Source: Amycolatopsis sp. NBC_01480
GTDB lineage: Bacteria > Actinomycetota > Actinomycetes > Mycobacteriales > Pseudonocardiaceae
Reading direction: 5' to 3'
DNA length: 64,000 nt
Assembly: GCF_036227205.1 (NCBI RefSeq)
Contig: NZ_CP109442.1
Location: 1,860,001 to 1,924,000 of the forward strand
In this document: in pieces, positions 15,157 through 23,341 of the stretch
How the letters are laid out: every line of letters begins with the position of its first letter
How positions within the stretch are numbered: the stretch's first letter is position 1
Translations under genes and position numbers: made by a program
The notes under the pieces: model-generated
The model's input: only the letters and a program-made list of their open reading frames with translations
Database searches by the model: none
Told to the model about the DNA's origin: nothing

Positions 15157-17566
15157 GAACACTCCGGAGAAGGAGCATGAGCGCGCCGCGCTGCCCCCGG
15201 GCGGTGGCCGGGAGGTCGAGCAGGTCGGCCCGGTCCTTGACGGTGTACTGGTCGACGACACGTTGCCCCAGCCACGTAGGCGGGCGGTGCCGCGCCGGGT
15301 GTCGGAGTGGCAACGGGTCGCCGACGCGGCCGGGCGGCTGTGGCGGTCCGGGCCGATGGTTCGCATGCGGTCGCTGGCCGCGTACCGGGTGCGGAAGGCT
15401 CCGGCGGATCTGCTGCGGCTGGTGTGGTTCGTGCTACGCGGGAACGGGCGGTGGCTGGTCAAGTTCTGGAGCTGGGCCACCTACGCCGATCTGCGCGCGG
15501 ACGCCCGCCAGGCGCGACTGGCCGGGGACCGCGACGCGCGCCGTACCGCGCAGGAACTGATCCGCTCCGACGCCACCGCGCGGTGGGCCAAGCTCGGCAT
15601 CGCGCTCCGCCGGTTGGTGGTCACAGTGCGGGTGGCGGCACCGGTCGCGGCGGTGTTGTGGCTGGTGGATTCGGTGATGACGCGGGGCGACATGTGGACC
15701 TGGCTCGCGAACGTCTACACCGGACTCGACACGGCCTGGTCGGTGCTGACCGCGGTGGTGCCGGTGGTCCTGTGTGGACTGCCGGTGGTGTGGGCGGCGG
15801 CGGCGGCGTTCGAGGGCCGCGACCGTAGCCCTGGTGCGGGGTGGCTGGTCCAACCCGACCGGGACGATGCCGACTCGTGGATCGACGAACGGATGATCAG
15901 CAAGGCGTTGGCGCACTTGGGTATCGCGCCATTGAACCGGTTCTTCAAGGACGGCGGCGAACTCGTCTACACCGTGGCGGCGCGCACGGACGGGGACGGC
16001 ACCTACGCCCAGATCCGGCTACCGTTGGAAGTCGCCGCCGACAAGGTCGCCGCCCGCCGCTCCCAACTTGCGGCGAACCTCGGACGGGCGTCGCTGGAAA
16101 CGTGGCCTACCAAGGGAGACGAAGACGGCATCCTCGACCTGTGGATCGCAGACAAGGGCGTCCTGCGGGGCGGTGCCGGCGAATGGCCGCTGGCCGAGGA
16201 CGGACAGGTGGATCTGTTCGAGGGTGTCCCGTTCGGACTGTCGCAACGCGGCCTGGTCATCAACGCGCCGCTGATCGGGGTCAACTGGCTGATCGGCGGA
16301 CGCCCGGGGCAAGGCAAATCCAACGCGTTACGGACCCTGCTGCAAGGTGCGGCACTCGATCCGACGGCGGAGTTGTGGGTGTTCGTGATGGGCGAATCCC
16401 CCGACTTCGACCCCTTCCAACCCCGCCTGACGCGCTACGGGATGGGGATGGACGACCGGGTGGCCGAAGCCGCCACCCAGGCACTCGCGGATCTGCTGAC
16501 CGACATGGAGCGGCGCGGCAAGATCCTCGGGGAACAGCCCGGCCGCCCGCCGAAGGTCTCGCGCAAGCTCGCCGACAAACCGGGACTCGGGTTGCATCCG
16601 CTGGTGTGCGGGATCGACGAATGCCACGAACTGTTCCAGCACCCCACGTTCGGCAAGAAAGCCGCCGAACTCGCCGTACGACTGATCAAGCGAGGACGCA
16701 AGTACGGCATCACCCTGTTGCTGGCCACCCAGTCACCGACGAAGGACAGCATCCCCCGCGAAGTCACCCGCAACATCGGATGCGGGGTCGCGTTCTCCGT
16801 GGCCGATCAGGTCGCCAACGACGGGCTACTCGGGTCCGGGAAGTACGCGGCCGGTATCCGCGCGACCGAACTGCGGATGAACACCGACCGGGGAACCTGT
16901 GTCGCGGTCGGCATCACCGACGAAACATTCGAACTGGTGCGCACCTTCTACGTCGCGTTCGAGGACGGCATCGACGACGTCACCCCGATCATCATCCGTG
17001 CCATGGCGTTGATCCAGGAGGCAGGCCGTCACGTCGAGTCCGGCACACGGCCGCAGATCGAGGCCGCCGCGCCCGTCGTGGTGGCCGATCACCTCGCCGA
17101 CATCGCCGCTGTGCTGGACGGTGAGGCGCGGGTGCGGACACAAACGGTGATCGCGCGGCTCATCAGCTACAACCCGGCCGAGTACGAGTCCTGGGCATTC
17201 GCCGACCTGACAGCAGCGCTGACCCCCTATGGGCAACGCCCCCGCAAGGTGCGCGGACACATGTACGTCCACGCCGCCGACGTGGCCCGCGCACAAGCCC
17301 GCCGCGACACCGCCGACGGTCGGCAGAGCGGCGGGGAGGACACGGGGGAGGTACCCGGGACCGGGGGAGTTCTCCCCCCAGCCTCCCCCACCCCGAATCC
17401 CCGCGTTGACCACGAGAAACACGGTGAGGGGAGGTGGGGGACCCGCCGCCGGCCAACCCCCGAAACGGGCCGAAATGCGAGTGATTCGCCGGACGCACGC
17501 GGGTCCCTCCCTCCCCGCGACGCGAACGACGAGACGGACGGCGAGGACCGGGGGCGCGATGGCTAG
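15149..17566 (+). CDS. TraB-like FtsK/SpoIIIE DNA translocase
   Basis: 805 residues from the ATG at 15149, with GAGGGGG upstream. Two membrane helices lie at about 160-215. The ATPase core has Walker A GGRPGQGKS near residue 385 and Walker B LVCGIDE near 487. Later motifs are LLATQSPTKDSIPREVTRN and GRKYG. The C-terminus has a winged-helix-like region and a charged disordered tail. In AICE-type elements this one protein is the double-stranded DNA conjugation pump, recognising clt repeats. No such 8-bp repeat cluster was identified here by eye. Confidence 0.92.
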   Translation: MAENTPEKEHERAALPPGGGREVEQVGPVLDGVLVDDTLPQPRRRAVPRRVSEWQRVADAAGRLWRSGPMVRMRSLAAYRVRKAPADLLRLVWFVLRGNGRWLVKFWSWATYADLRADARQARLAGDRDARRTAQELIRSDATARWAKLGIALRRLVVTVRVAAPVAAVLWLVDSVMTRGDMWTWLANVYTGLDTAWSVLTAVVPVVLCGLPVVWAAAAAFEGRDRSPGAGWLVQPDRDDADSWIDERMISKALAHLGIAPLNRFFKDGGELVYTVAARTDGDGTYAQIRLPLEVAADKVAARRSQLAANLGRASLETWPTKGDEDGILDLWIADKGVLRGGAGEWPLAEDGQVDLFEGVPFGLSQRGLVINAPLIGVNWLIGGRPGQGKSNALRTLLQGAALDPTAELWVFVMGESPDFDPFQPRLTRYGMGMDDRVAEAATQALADLLTDMERRGKILGEQPGRPPKVSRKLADKPGLGLHPLVCGIDECHELFQHPTFGKKAAELAVRLIKRGRKYGITLLLATQSPTKDSIPREVTRNIGCGVAFSVADQVANDGLLGSGKYAAGIRATELRMNTDRGTCVAVGITDETFELVRTFYVAFEDGIDDVTPIIIRAMALIQEAGRHVESGTRPQIEAAAPVVVADHLADIAAVLDGEARVRTQTVIARLISYNPAEYESWAFADLTAALTPYGQRPRKVRGHMYVHAADVARAQARRDTADGRQSGGEDTGEVPGTGGVLPPASPTPNPRVDHEKHGEGRWGTRRRPTPETGRNASDSPDARGSLPPRDANDETDGEDRGRDG

Positions 17567-17900
17567 CCACCGCGCCGGACGCCCGGCACCCACTACGGCC
17601 ACGACACGACGACACACCACGCGAGGACGCGATGAACAAGCCCGCACCCACCAGGACAGCACCCACACCACGGCCAGCAGCGAGCCCGCACCGGAGACGA
17701 ACGAGGCAGTACCGGTCGCGCGGGAGACCTACGCACAGCAACAGGCACGGCTCGACGCCGAAGCGGTCGACCGGTGGGCCGTGATCGTTGTGGACTGGCC
17801 ACCGATGACAGAGGTGCAGATCCGTGCCCTTGCGGTGATCCTCAACCGCATCGACGCCCGCCAGGCCCAGCAACCGCCGGGCGGCAACAGGAACGGCTGA
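17559..17900 (+). CDS. Small hypothetical protein ending the transfer operon
   Basis: 113 residues from the ATG at 17559, overlapping the translocase stop by 8 bases. The first 50 residues are basic, Thr-rich and probably disordered. The rest may form two helices (ETYAQQQARLDAEAVDRWA, MTEVQIRALAVILNRI). No domain was recognised. It is followed by a strong hairpin, so it ends the operon. Confidence 0.6.
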   Translation: MASHRAGRPAPTTATTRRHTTRGRDEQARTHQDSTHTTASSEPAPETNEAVPVARETYAQQQARLDAEAVDRWAVIVVDWPPMTEVQIRALAVILNRIDARQAQQPPGGNRNG

Positions 17901-17915
17901 CCGCCCGGATACAGC

Positions 17916-17958
17916 AACGGTGGCTCACCAACCCCTCAAGGGCTGGTGAGCCACCGTT
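17916..17958 (+). terminator. Terminator of the transfer operon
   Basis: Perfect 15-base arms, AACGGTGGCTCACCA and TGGTGAGCCACCGTT, with a 13-base loop, 15 bases after the last stop codon. There is no long T-run. Confidence 0.75.
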
Positions 17959-18011
17959 CGCGTGCTCCGGCCCGCCAATCAGGACCCGGTTAGCCGCGCC
18001 GTCGGGCCAGG

Positions 18012-18056
18012 CTGGCAGGGTTCCACACGGACGTGTTTCGGGTTTGAACGTGCGGA
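18012..18056 (-). repeat. Fragment duplicated from the 3' end of the integrase gene
   Basis: Matches 18591-18634 in the integrase C-terminal coding region, with six mismatches and one single-base indel over 45 bases. On the minus strand it still reads NPKHVRVEPCQP against NPKRVRVEPCQ in the integrase. It lies beyond the small gene at 18064-18411, so that gene sits between two copies of the integrase tail. Confidence 0.65.
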
Positions 18057-18063
18057 CACGGAT

Positions 18064-18411
18064 CTAGCGCATTGATCCAGCCTCCAGCAATGCACGGTTG
18101 CGCGCGGCCTCGTCCACGGTGACGTTGAGCGTGACCGGCCACCCCTGGACCTCGCCCACATAGGTGAGGATACCGACCTCGTGCGGCGATTGCGCGGGCT
18201 TGAGAACGAGATTCAGCGTCTCCGCCCAGCGGGTCAGACGCGCGGACTTCTGCTCGTTCGGGCAGTCGTGCGGCGGATACCCCTTGATGGTGCGCAGAAA
18301 GAACGTCCACCGCAGCGGATGATCACGCAAACCAGGGTCTTTCGCGGACGCGACCTCGTCGGCCCATGCCTGCAGCGCCTCGTCCAGATGTGGGTCAAGA
18401 AAGACGCCCAT
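18064..18411 (-). CDS. Hypothetical protein between two integrase-tail copies
   Basis: 115 residues from the ATG at 18411, with AAGGGA upstream. An earlier start at 18462 is not supported. It begins MGVFLDPHLDEALQAWADE and contains a well-folded-looking strand/helix pattern (VGILTYVGEVQGWPVTLNV). There are no membrane segments and no recognised family. It is downstream of the integrase on the same strand and may be a cargo insertion at its 3' end. Confidence 0.6.
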   Translation of the reverse strand: MGVFLDPHLDEALQAWADEVASAKDPGLRDHPLRWTFFLRTIKGYPPHDCPNEQKSARLTRWAETLNLVLKPAQSPHEVGILTYVGEVQGWPVTLNVTVDEAARNRALLEAGSMR

Positions 18412-18530
18412 GTGGTTTTCCCTTCTCAGCAGCAATTGACCCCAGCAGTGTGCTACGACCACAGTGGGACACCACCGGGTGACCTGCGAGATGACATGCA
18501 GTGACCTCTACCGGCCGTCCGGCCGACTGG

Positions 18531-20111
18531 CTACCCCTGCACCGCCTGCTCGGCCGCTGGGCGGGACGCCGTGCGGCGGCCCGCGTTGGACTGGCAGGGC
18601 TCGACGCGGACACGTTTCGGGTTGAACGTACGGAAGCCGGTCCGGTCCGAGGGGTCGACGTAGAGGGAGTCCCGGCCGAGTGCGTCGGTGAGCATGGCGC
18701 GTTGCTCGCCGATGTCGGCGGCGTCCCACTTCTCGGCCGCTTCTTCGCGGCTCATCGCTTCGGTGGGGCCTTCCGGGTTCCCGCCGGTCAACTCCTCCCG
18801 CACGGCCTCCAACCGCGCCAGGTCAGCGATCAGCGGCTCATTCGCCCGGTCGAACGCCTTGTCCGACATCTTCCGCGCGCCCCACTTCGCGGCAATCGCC
18901 TCCTGCCGCGTCTCACACTCGGCGATCTCCCGATCAACCTCGGCCAGCCGATCGGAGATCCGCGCCCGAGCTGCCTTGATCGCCGCCGCGTGCGTCTTGT
19001 CCGACATCCGGGCGAGCACCATCCCCCGGATCTCCCGGTCCACCAACCGCACGTCCGCCGCGACCTTCCCGCACCCACCACGCGCCTTCGTGCACGCATA
19101 CTGCCGCCGCCGCTCCCCGTCCGGATACTCCCCGACATGCGGACGCCCAGACAGCTTCTTGCCACACCGGGGACACGTCGCGATCCCCGACCCGACATAC
19201 CGCAGCCCCGGCTGCCGCCCGCGCGTGCGCCCGGCATAGAGCGCACGCAGCCGCTCAAACTCGACCGGGTCCACGATCGGCTCACCCGGCATCGTCCCCA
19301 CGATCTCGCCCTCGTGCTCGATCAACCCCGCGTTGCGTGGCCGCAACAACAGGTCCCGGACCTTCGTCGGGCTGAACAACCCGCCAGTCACCGTACGCAA
19401 CCCGGCCGCGTTCCACTCTTCACTCAACTTGACCTGAGACACCCCGGCCAGTACCGCACTGGTCCCGGCGCGCAGCGCGACCCGCTCCCGCTCCACCAAC
19501 GCCGCCGACACCGGCTCCCGGGTATCGCGGCCGTCCTCGTCCATGGCCTCGTCCTTTGGGACGGTCCGGTCCAATCCGGGGAACCCGAATGTGCGGCCCT
19601 GGTTGTGCGGAATGCCTTTGCGGCGCAGGACATCGAACCGGCGTGAGATCCGCTGTGACGCCTCATCGGAGTTGCGCTGGTTGTGCGCGACCTCCTGCCG
19701 CAACTGGAACCGGTCGTTGTAGTCCGACAAGTCATACCGGCCATGCGAGGACGCGACCGTGAACGAGTCGTAGCCCTCGATCAGCTTGAACATGTCCTCC
19801 AGGTCCGGCGACTGACGCCACCCCCGGTCCGTGTTCCACAACACCACGCCATCACACGCCCGCGCGGCGACCCGCTTCATGATCCGTTCCCACCCCGGAC
19901 GGTGCACCTTCGGATTCCACGCCGAGAGCTTCGGGTCGGAGATCTCCTCACCCAGCACACCGCCCAACCGCTCGATCACGTCGCGGTTGTCGGCGTGCTG
20001 GGTCTCGCACTTCTCCAGCTTCCCCGCCTGATTACGGGACAGCCGAGCGTACGAGTCCAAGATCGGCTGTCGACCGTCCTGACCTGCGCTAACCTGGTGT
20101 GAGTGAGCCAT
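18531..20111 (-). CDS. Large serine integrase
   Basis: 526 residues. The catalytic domain begins with SYARLS, so the nucleophile is Ser25. It continues with VVLWNTDRGWRQSPDLEDM and SEGYD-type segments. The recombinase domain follows (ISRRFDVLRRKGIPHNQGR, VSQVKLSEEWNAAGLRTVTGG), then a zinc ribbon (CPRCGKK ... C ... GGCGK) and a coiled C-terminal part rich in Glu/Arg. It starts 26 bases from the right attachment core, as is usual for such integrases, and should catalyse attP x attB recombination. The C-terminal tail is partly duplicated at 18012-18056. Confidence 0.93.
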   Translation of the reverse strand: MAHSHQVSAGQDGRQPILDSYARLSRNQAGKLEKCETQHADNRDVIERLGGVLGEEISDPKLSAWNPKVHRPGWERIMKRVAARACDGVVLWNTDRGWRQSPDLEDMFKLIEGYDSFTVASSHGRYDLSDYNDRFQLRQEVAHNQRNSDEASQRISRRFDVLRRKGIPHNQGRTFGFPGLDRTVPKDEAMDEDGRDTREPVSAALVERERVALRAGTSAVLAGVSQVKLSEEWNAAGLRTVTGGLFSPTKVRDLLLRPRNAGLIEHEGEIVGTMPGEPIVDPVEFERLRALYAGRTRGRQPGLRYVGSGIATCPRCGKKLSGRPHVGEYPDGERRRQYACTKARGGCGKVAADVRLVDREIRGMVLARMSDKTHAAAIKAARARISDRLAEVDREIAECETRQEAIAAKWGARKMSDKAFDRANEPLIADLARLEAVREELTGGNPEGPTEAMSREEAAEKWDAADIGEQRAMLTDALGRDSLYVDPSDRTGFRTFNPKRVRVEPCQSNAGRRTASRPAAEQAVQG

Positions 20112-20120
20112 ACCAACTAC

Positions 20121-20173
20121 GGTAGGTCGTCAAGTGACGGTTCGCTAGAACCGGCATAAACACTCACGAGTCC
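20121..20173. other. attR: right attachment junction of the element
   Basis: GGTAGGTCGTCAAGTGA (20121-20137) is the inner arm, mirrored at attL. ACGGTT (20137-20142) is the shared core. 20157-20173 is the right arm of the split chromosomal palindrome, the exact reverse complement of 6275-6291. The integrase start lies just inside. Confidence 0.8.
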
Positions 20174-20280
20174 TTGCGCGCCCGCCGAGCCTCCCGCGAT
20201 GGTTGCCTCCATCACTAAGTTGACTCGTTGCACTTTTTTACCGAGTCTGCTTTCATGGGGAGCGACAGAGAGGAGCCATC

Positions 20281-21390
20281 ATGAACTCACCACCACCCAC
20301 CCAAGCCAGGATCACCGTGATCGGCGCCGGCCCCGGCGGGCTGACCTGCGCCCGAATCCTTCAGCAGCACGGCATCGCGGTCACCGTCTACGACCGCGAC
20401 CCGGGCCCCGAAGCCCGCAACCAGGGCGGCAGCCTCGACCTGCACGCTGACAACGGCCAGATCGCCCTGCGCGAAGCGGGCCTGCTCGACGAATTCTTCA
20501 AGCTGGCCCGCCCCGAGGGGCAGGAGATGCGCAAGCTCAGTCTGGACGGCGAAGTCACCTTCCAGCAGCTGCCTGCGGCCGACGACCTGTTCAAACCGGA
20601 GATCGACCGCGGCCAGCTGCGCACCCTGCTGCTCGACTCGCTGCAGCCGGGCACCGTGCATTGGGGCCACGGCCTCGAGCGGGTCAGCGGCCCCGACGAC
20701 GGCCCGCGGCAGCTGCACTTCACCGACGGCACCACCGTCGAGACCGATCTGGTCATCGGCGCGGACGGTGCCTACTCCCGCGTGCGCCCGTCCGTTTCCG
20801 ACGCCATTCCCGGCTACACCGGGATCAGCTTCGTCGAAGCGTGGTTCTCCGACGTCGAAAACCGGCACCCCGAACTGTCCGAAATGGTCGGTCAGGGCGG
20901 CGCCATGGCGGGCGACGGCGAACGCGGGATGTTCGCCCAGCGCAACAGCGGGGACCACATCCGCGTTTACCTGATCCGGCAGACCCCGGCCGACTGGCTC
21001 GGCGCGAAGGGCCTGACCGCCGCGGACACCGACGGCGTCCGCGCCCTGCTGCTCGACGAGTACACCGGCTGGTCACCGCGCATGCGCCGGCTGATCACCG
21101 ACAACGACGGCGCGTACATCGACCGCCCGATCCTCGCCCTCCCGGTGCCGCACACCTGGGACCACAACCCGGCCGTGGCCCTGCTCGGCGACGCCGCCCA
21201 CCTCATGCCGCCGCTCGGCGTCGGGGTCAACCTCGCCATGCTCGACGCGTCGGAACTCGCGCTGGCCCTGGCGAACGCCGCCACCGTGGACGACGCTGTC
21301 CGCGTTTACGAAAAGACCATGCTGCCGCGTTCGATCGAGATCGCCGCCGCTCTCGAAGGCGCCGCCGAAGGCCTGCTCGAAGCCGACTGA
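20281..21390 (+). CDS. FAD-dependent monooxygenase (TetX-like group)
   Basis: 369 residues with GAGAGGAG before the ATG. It has the dinucleotide-binding motif GAGPGG at 15-20, an internal VIGADGAYSRVR (the DG motif) and GDAAHLMPPLGVGVN near residue 302, the second FAD motif. It belongs to the flavoprotein hydroxylases that include tetracycline destructases and aromatic hydroxylases. Actual resistance is not shown. A TetR C-terminal remnant lies immediately downstream on the opposite strand, suggesting it once had a dedicated repressor. Confidence 0.88.
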   Translation: MNSPPPTQARITVIGAGPGGLTCARILQQHGIAVTVYDRDPGPEARNQGGSLDLHADNGQIALREAGLLDEFFKLARPEGQEMRKLSLDGEVTFQQLPAADDLFKPEIDRGQLRTLLLDSLQPGTVHWGHGLERVSGPDDGPRQLHFTDGTTVETDLVIGADGAYSRVRPSVSDAIPGYTGISFVEAWFSDVENRHPELSEMVGQGGAMAGDGERGMFAQRNSGDHIRVYLIRQTPADWLGAKGLTAADTDGVRALLLDEYTGWSPRMRRLITDNDGAYIDRPILALPVPHTWDHNPAVALLGDAAHLMPPLGVGVNLAMLDASELALALANAATVDDAVRVYEKTMLPRSIEIAAALEGAAEGLLEAD

Positions 21391-21392
21391 GC

Positions 21393-21530
21393 TCACGCCA
21401 GGTGCAGCAGCCGGTCGATCCCGTAGGTGAAACGCGAGTCGAACGAGTCGTACGCGAGCAGTTGCACCCCGACCTTCGCCAGTGCCGGGAAAACGCCGGA
21501 ATCCAGTGCAAGCCGGACGCCACGGTGTTC
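21393..21530 (-). pseudogene. TetR-family regulator remnant (C-terminus only)
   Basis: The minus strand ends with a run that looks like the end of a TetR C-terminal ligand domain (SGVFPALAKVG, then SRFTYGIDRLLHLA and a stop). The open frame extends only to 21599 and lacks any HTH. The upstream residues look unrelated. It is best read as a repressor cut down to its last 35-45 codons beside the monooxygenase it probably controlled. Confidence 0.55.
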
Positions 21531-21595
21531 AGCGCAGCGTTGATCGACAGGGGCTCGTAACCACGCCGGTCGGTTCTTACCGAGAACCGCCGGCT

Positions 21596-22288
21596 TCACC
21601 AGGCCACGGTCTCCCCGCGGTAGTCGAGGTATTGCAGGCCGGCGCGGCCTTTCTGGGCCTCAACGGTGGTGACGAGGCTGGGAATGCTCTCGCCGATGGT
21701 GAGGCGGGCATGGGGACCGCCGAGGTCGGTCCGGACCCAACCGGGTGCCATCAGGAGCAGCGTCCGGGTGTCGTCCCGATGGCGGGCGGCGTAGCTGCGC
21801 ATCAGCTGGTTGAGGGCAGACTTGCTCGCCCGGTAGATCTCGAAGCCGCCGCGTTCGTTGTTGGCGATGCTGCCCTGGCCCGACGACATGATCGCGAGAG
21901 TGCCGTCCGGGCCGACGAGTCCGCCGAGAGTTTCGATGACCCGCATCGGGCTCAGCGCGTTGGTGACCATGAGGCGGGTGAAGTCCTCGGTCGTGACGTC
22001 CGCGCTGGTTTCCTCCTGGGGATTGGTGATGCCCGCGTTCACGAAGAGCAAGTCGAACCGGCGGCCCGCGAGCCGGTCGCGCAGCGCCTCGACCTGTTCC
22101 GGCACGGTGATGTCCACGTGCTCGATCTCCAGCCGCCCGTCCGCGGTGTCCCGGAGATCGTGCAGCGCGGTGCGCGCGGAACCGCGGACGGTCGCCACGA
22201 CGTCCGCGCCCCGGTCCAGGTACTCCGCGGCAAGCGCGTGGCCCAGGCCGCGCGAGGCGCCGATGAGGAGGACGGTTTTGTCGCTCAC
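21596..22288 (-). CDS. Short-chain dehydrogenase/reductase
   Basis: 230 residues from the GTG at 22288, which has AAGGAG six bases upstream. A GTG at 22294 would leave no spacing. It has the NAD(P) motif GASRGLG, the NAG element (VNAGITN), and the catalytic Y-R-A-S-K near residue 150. The MSSGQGSIANNE segment supplies Ser. It is a classical SDR oxidoreductase with unknown substrate. It follows the amidohydrolase with overlapping signals, so the two form an operon. Confidence 0.9.
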   Translation of the reverse strand: MSDKTVLLIGASRGLGHALAAEYLDRGADVVATVRGSARTALHDLRDTADGRLEIEHVDITVPEQVEALRDRLAGRRFDLLFVNAGITNPQEETSADVTTEDFTRLMVTNALSPMRVIETLGGLVGPDGTLAIMSSGQGSIANNERGGFEIYRASKSALNQLMRSYAARHRDDTRTLLLMAPGWVRTDLGGPHARLTIGESIPSLVTTVEAQKGRAGLQYLDYRGETVAW

Positions 22289-22290
22289 GC

Positions 22291-23271
22291 TCACTCCTTG
22301 ATCCCGTACAGCGATTCAGCGTTGGCGCCGGCGATCTTCTGCCGGTCGCCGGCGTCGGGCAGGGTCTCCAGAAAATCGGCGACCTCGGAAGCTTCCATCC
22401 GGTGGAACGGATAATCCCCGGACAGCAGAATCCGATCGACGCTCGTGTACTCCAGCGCGTGACGCAGCAGCCGCGGGGTCAGCATGCCGCTCGTCGCGAT
22501 GTGGATGTTGGTCGCGAAGTAGTCCGCGACGCGCCGTTCGAGGTGGGTCGCGACGTTGGACAGGCTGTCGGCCCGTTCGAGCGCGAACAGCAGCATTTCG
22601 CCCCAGTGACCCAGCACGATCTGCAGGTCCGGGTGCCGGTCGAAGGTGCCGCGCACGATCAGCCGAAGCGCGGCGAGCCCGGCCTCGATGTGCCAGCCCC
22701 AGCCGAAAGTGGCCAGCGAGAGCTCGAGAATCGGGTCGAACCCGCGGTAGGACGCGTCCCGCACGGCGGCCGGCGGAATCTGCGGGTGGAGGAACACGGG
22801 GCGCCCCAGACGGGCGGCGGTCGCGAGCAGGTCGTCGTACGCCGGGTCGTCGAGGGGGCGCTCGCCGCTGCGGCCATAGGACATGATCCCGACGTGGCCG
22901 GGCAGGTCGGCGGTACGCAGCAACTCGGCGACCGCCGCGTCCGGGTCGGGCATCGGCAGCGTGGTCATCGCCCGCAGCCGGGACGGATGACGGCGGACGG
23001 CCTCGGCCGCCCGGTCGTTCGCGTCACGGCAGAGCGCCACCGCCTCGCCGGCGGGAAGCCCGTGCGCGCCCGGCGGGGCGATCGAGAGGATCTGGACGTC
23101 GATGCCCGCCGCGTCCATCGCCTCGATGCGCTGGTCACCGATGTCCAGCAGCCGAGCGGGAATGTCCCCGCGGTCGTTCAGGACCACACTCGGGTCCCCT
23201 TCAGGCTGCGCCCGCAGCGCCTGGTCGATTTCCGGCGTGGTCCAGTGCTCTTCGATCGCGACGACTCGCAT
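22291..23271 (-). CDS. Amidohydrolase of the ACMSD/decarboxylase type
   Basis: 326 residues from the ATG at 23271, with GGGAG upstream. Features are VVAIEEHW at the N-terminus (metal site region), VFLHPQIPP, VLGHWGEMLLF with a metal-binding His, and a late DRILLSGDYPFH motif whose Asp is typical of amidohydrolase_2 barrels. Relatives decarboxylate or hydrolyse aromatic acids. It is divergent from a TetR gene across a perfect palindrome, and co-transcribed with the SDR. Together they suggest a small aromatic catabolic module. Confidence 0.88.
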   Translation of the reverse strand: MRVVAIEEHWTTPEIDQALRAQPEGDPSVVLNDRGDIPARLLDIGDQRIEAMDAAGIDVQILSIAPPGAHGLPAGEAVALCRDANDRAAEAVRRHPSRLRAMTTLPMPDPDAAVAELLRTADLPGHVGIMSYGRSGERPLDDPAYDDLLATAARLGRPVFLHPQIPPAAVRDASYRGFDPILELSLATFGWGWHIEAGLAALRLIVRGTFDRHPDLQIVLGHWGEMLLFALERADSLSNVATHLERRVADYFATNIHIATSGMLTPRLLRHALEYTSVDRILLSGDYPFHRMEASEVADFLETLPDAGDRQKIAGANAESLYGIKE

Positions 23272-23296
23272 CAAGCTCCCTTTGGCTCATCTTCTG

Positions 23297-23322
23297 TTGA
23301 GCGAATCTACCGGTTCGCTCAA
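23297..23322. promoter_or_regulatory. Operator between amidohydrolase and TetR genes
   Basis: Perfect inverted repeat TTGAGCGAA-N8-TTCGCTCAA, 25 bases upstream of the amidohydrolase start and 19 bases upstream of the TetR start. Its position and form are those of a TetR operator controlling both directions. Confidence 0.75.
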
Positions 23323-23341
23323 CACCTGTAAAGTCACCCGG

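Larger units (their letters stand above)
6294..20142. mobile_element. Integrated actinomycete element with serine integrase and FtsK-type transfer gene
   Basis: About 13.85 kb between two ACGGTT cores. Read from the right end it contains a large serine integrase, a small unknown gene, a TraB/FtsK translocase module with DUF2637 and SpdB-like proteins, WhiB and Xis-like proteins, a zinc-ribbon/HTH/TPR regulator, then leftward cargo genes. This is the gene plan of AICE-type conjugative elements, which move double-stranded DNA with a single FtsK-like protein. No replication initiator (RepSA, RepAM or prim-pol type) was recognised. The left third is less GC-rich than the flanks, which supports recent acquisition. 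Confidence 0.85.
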
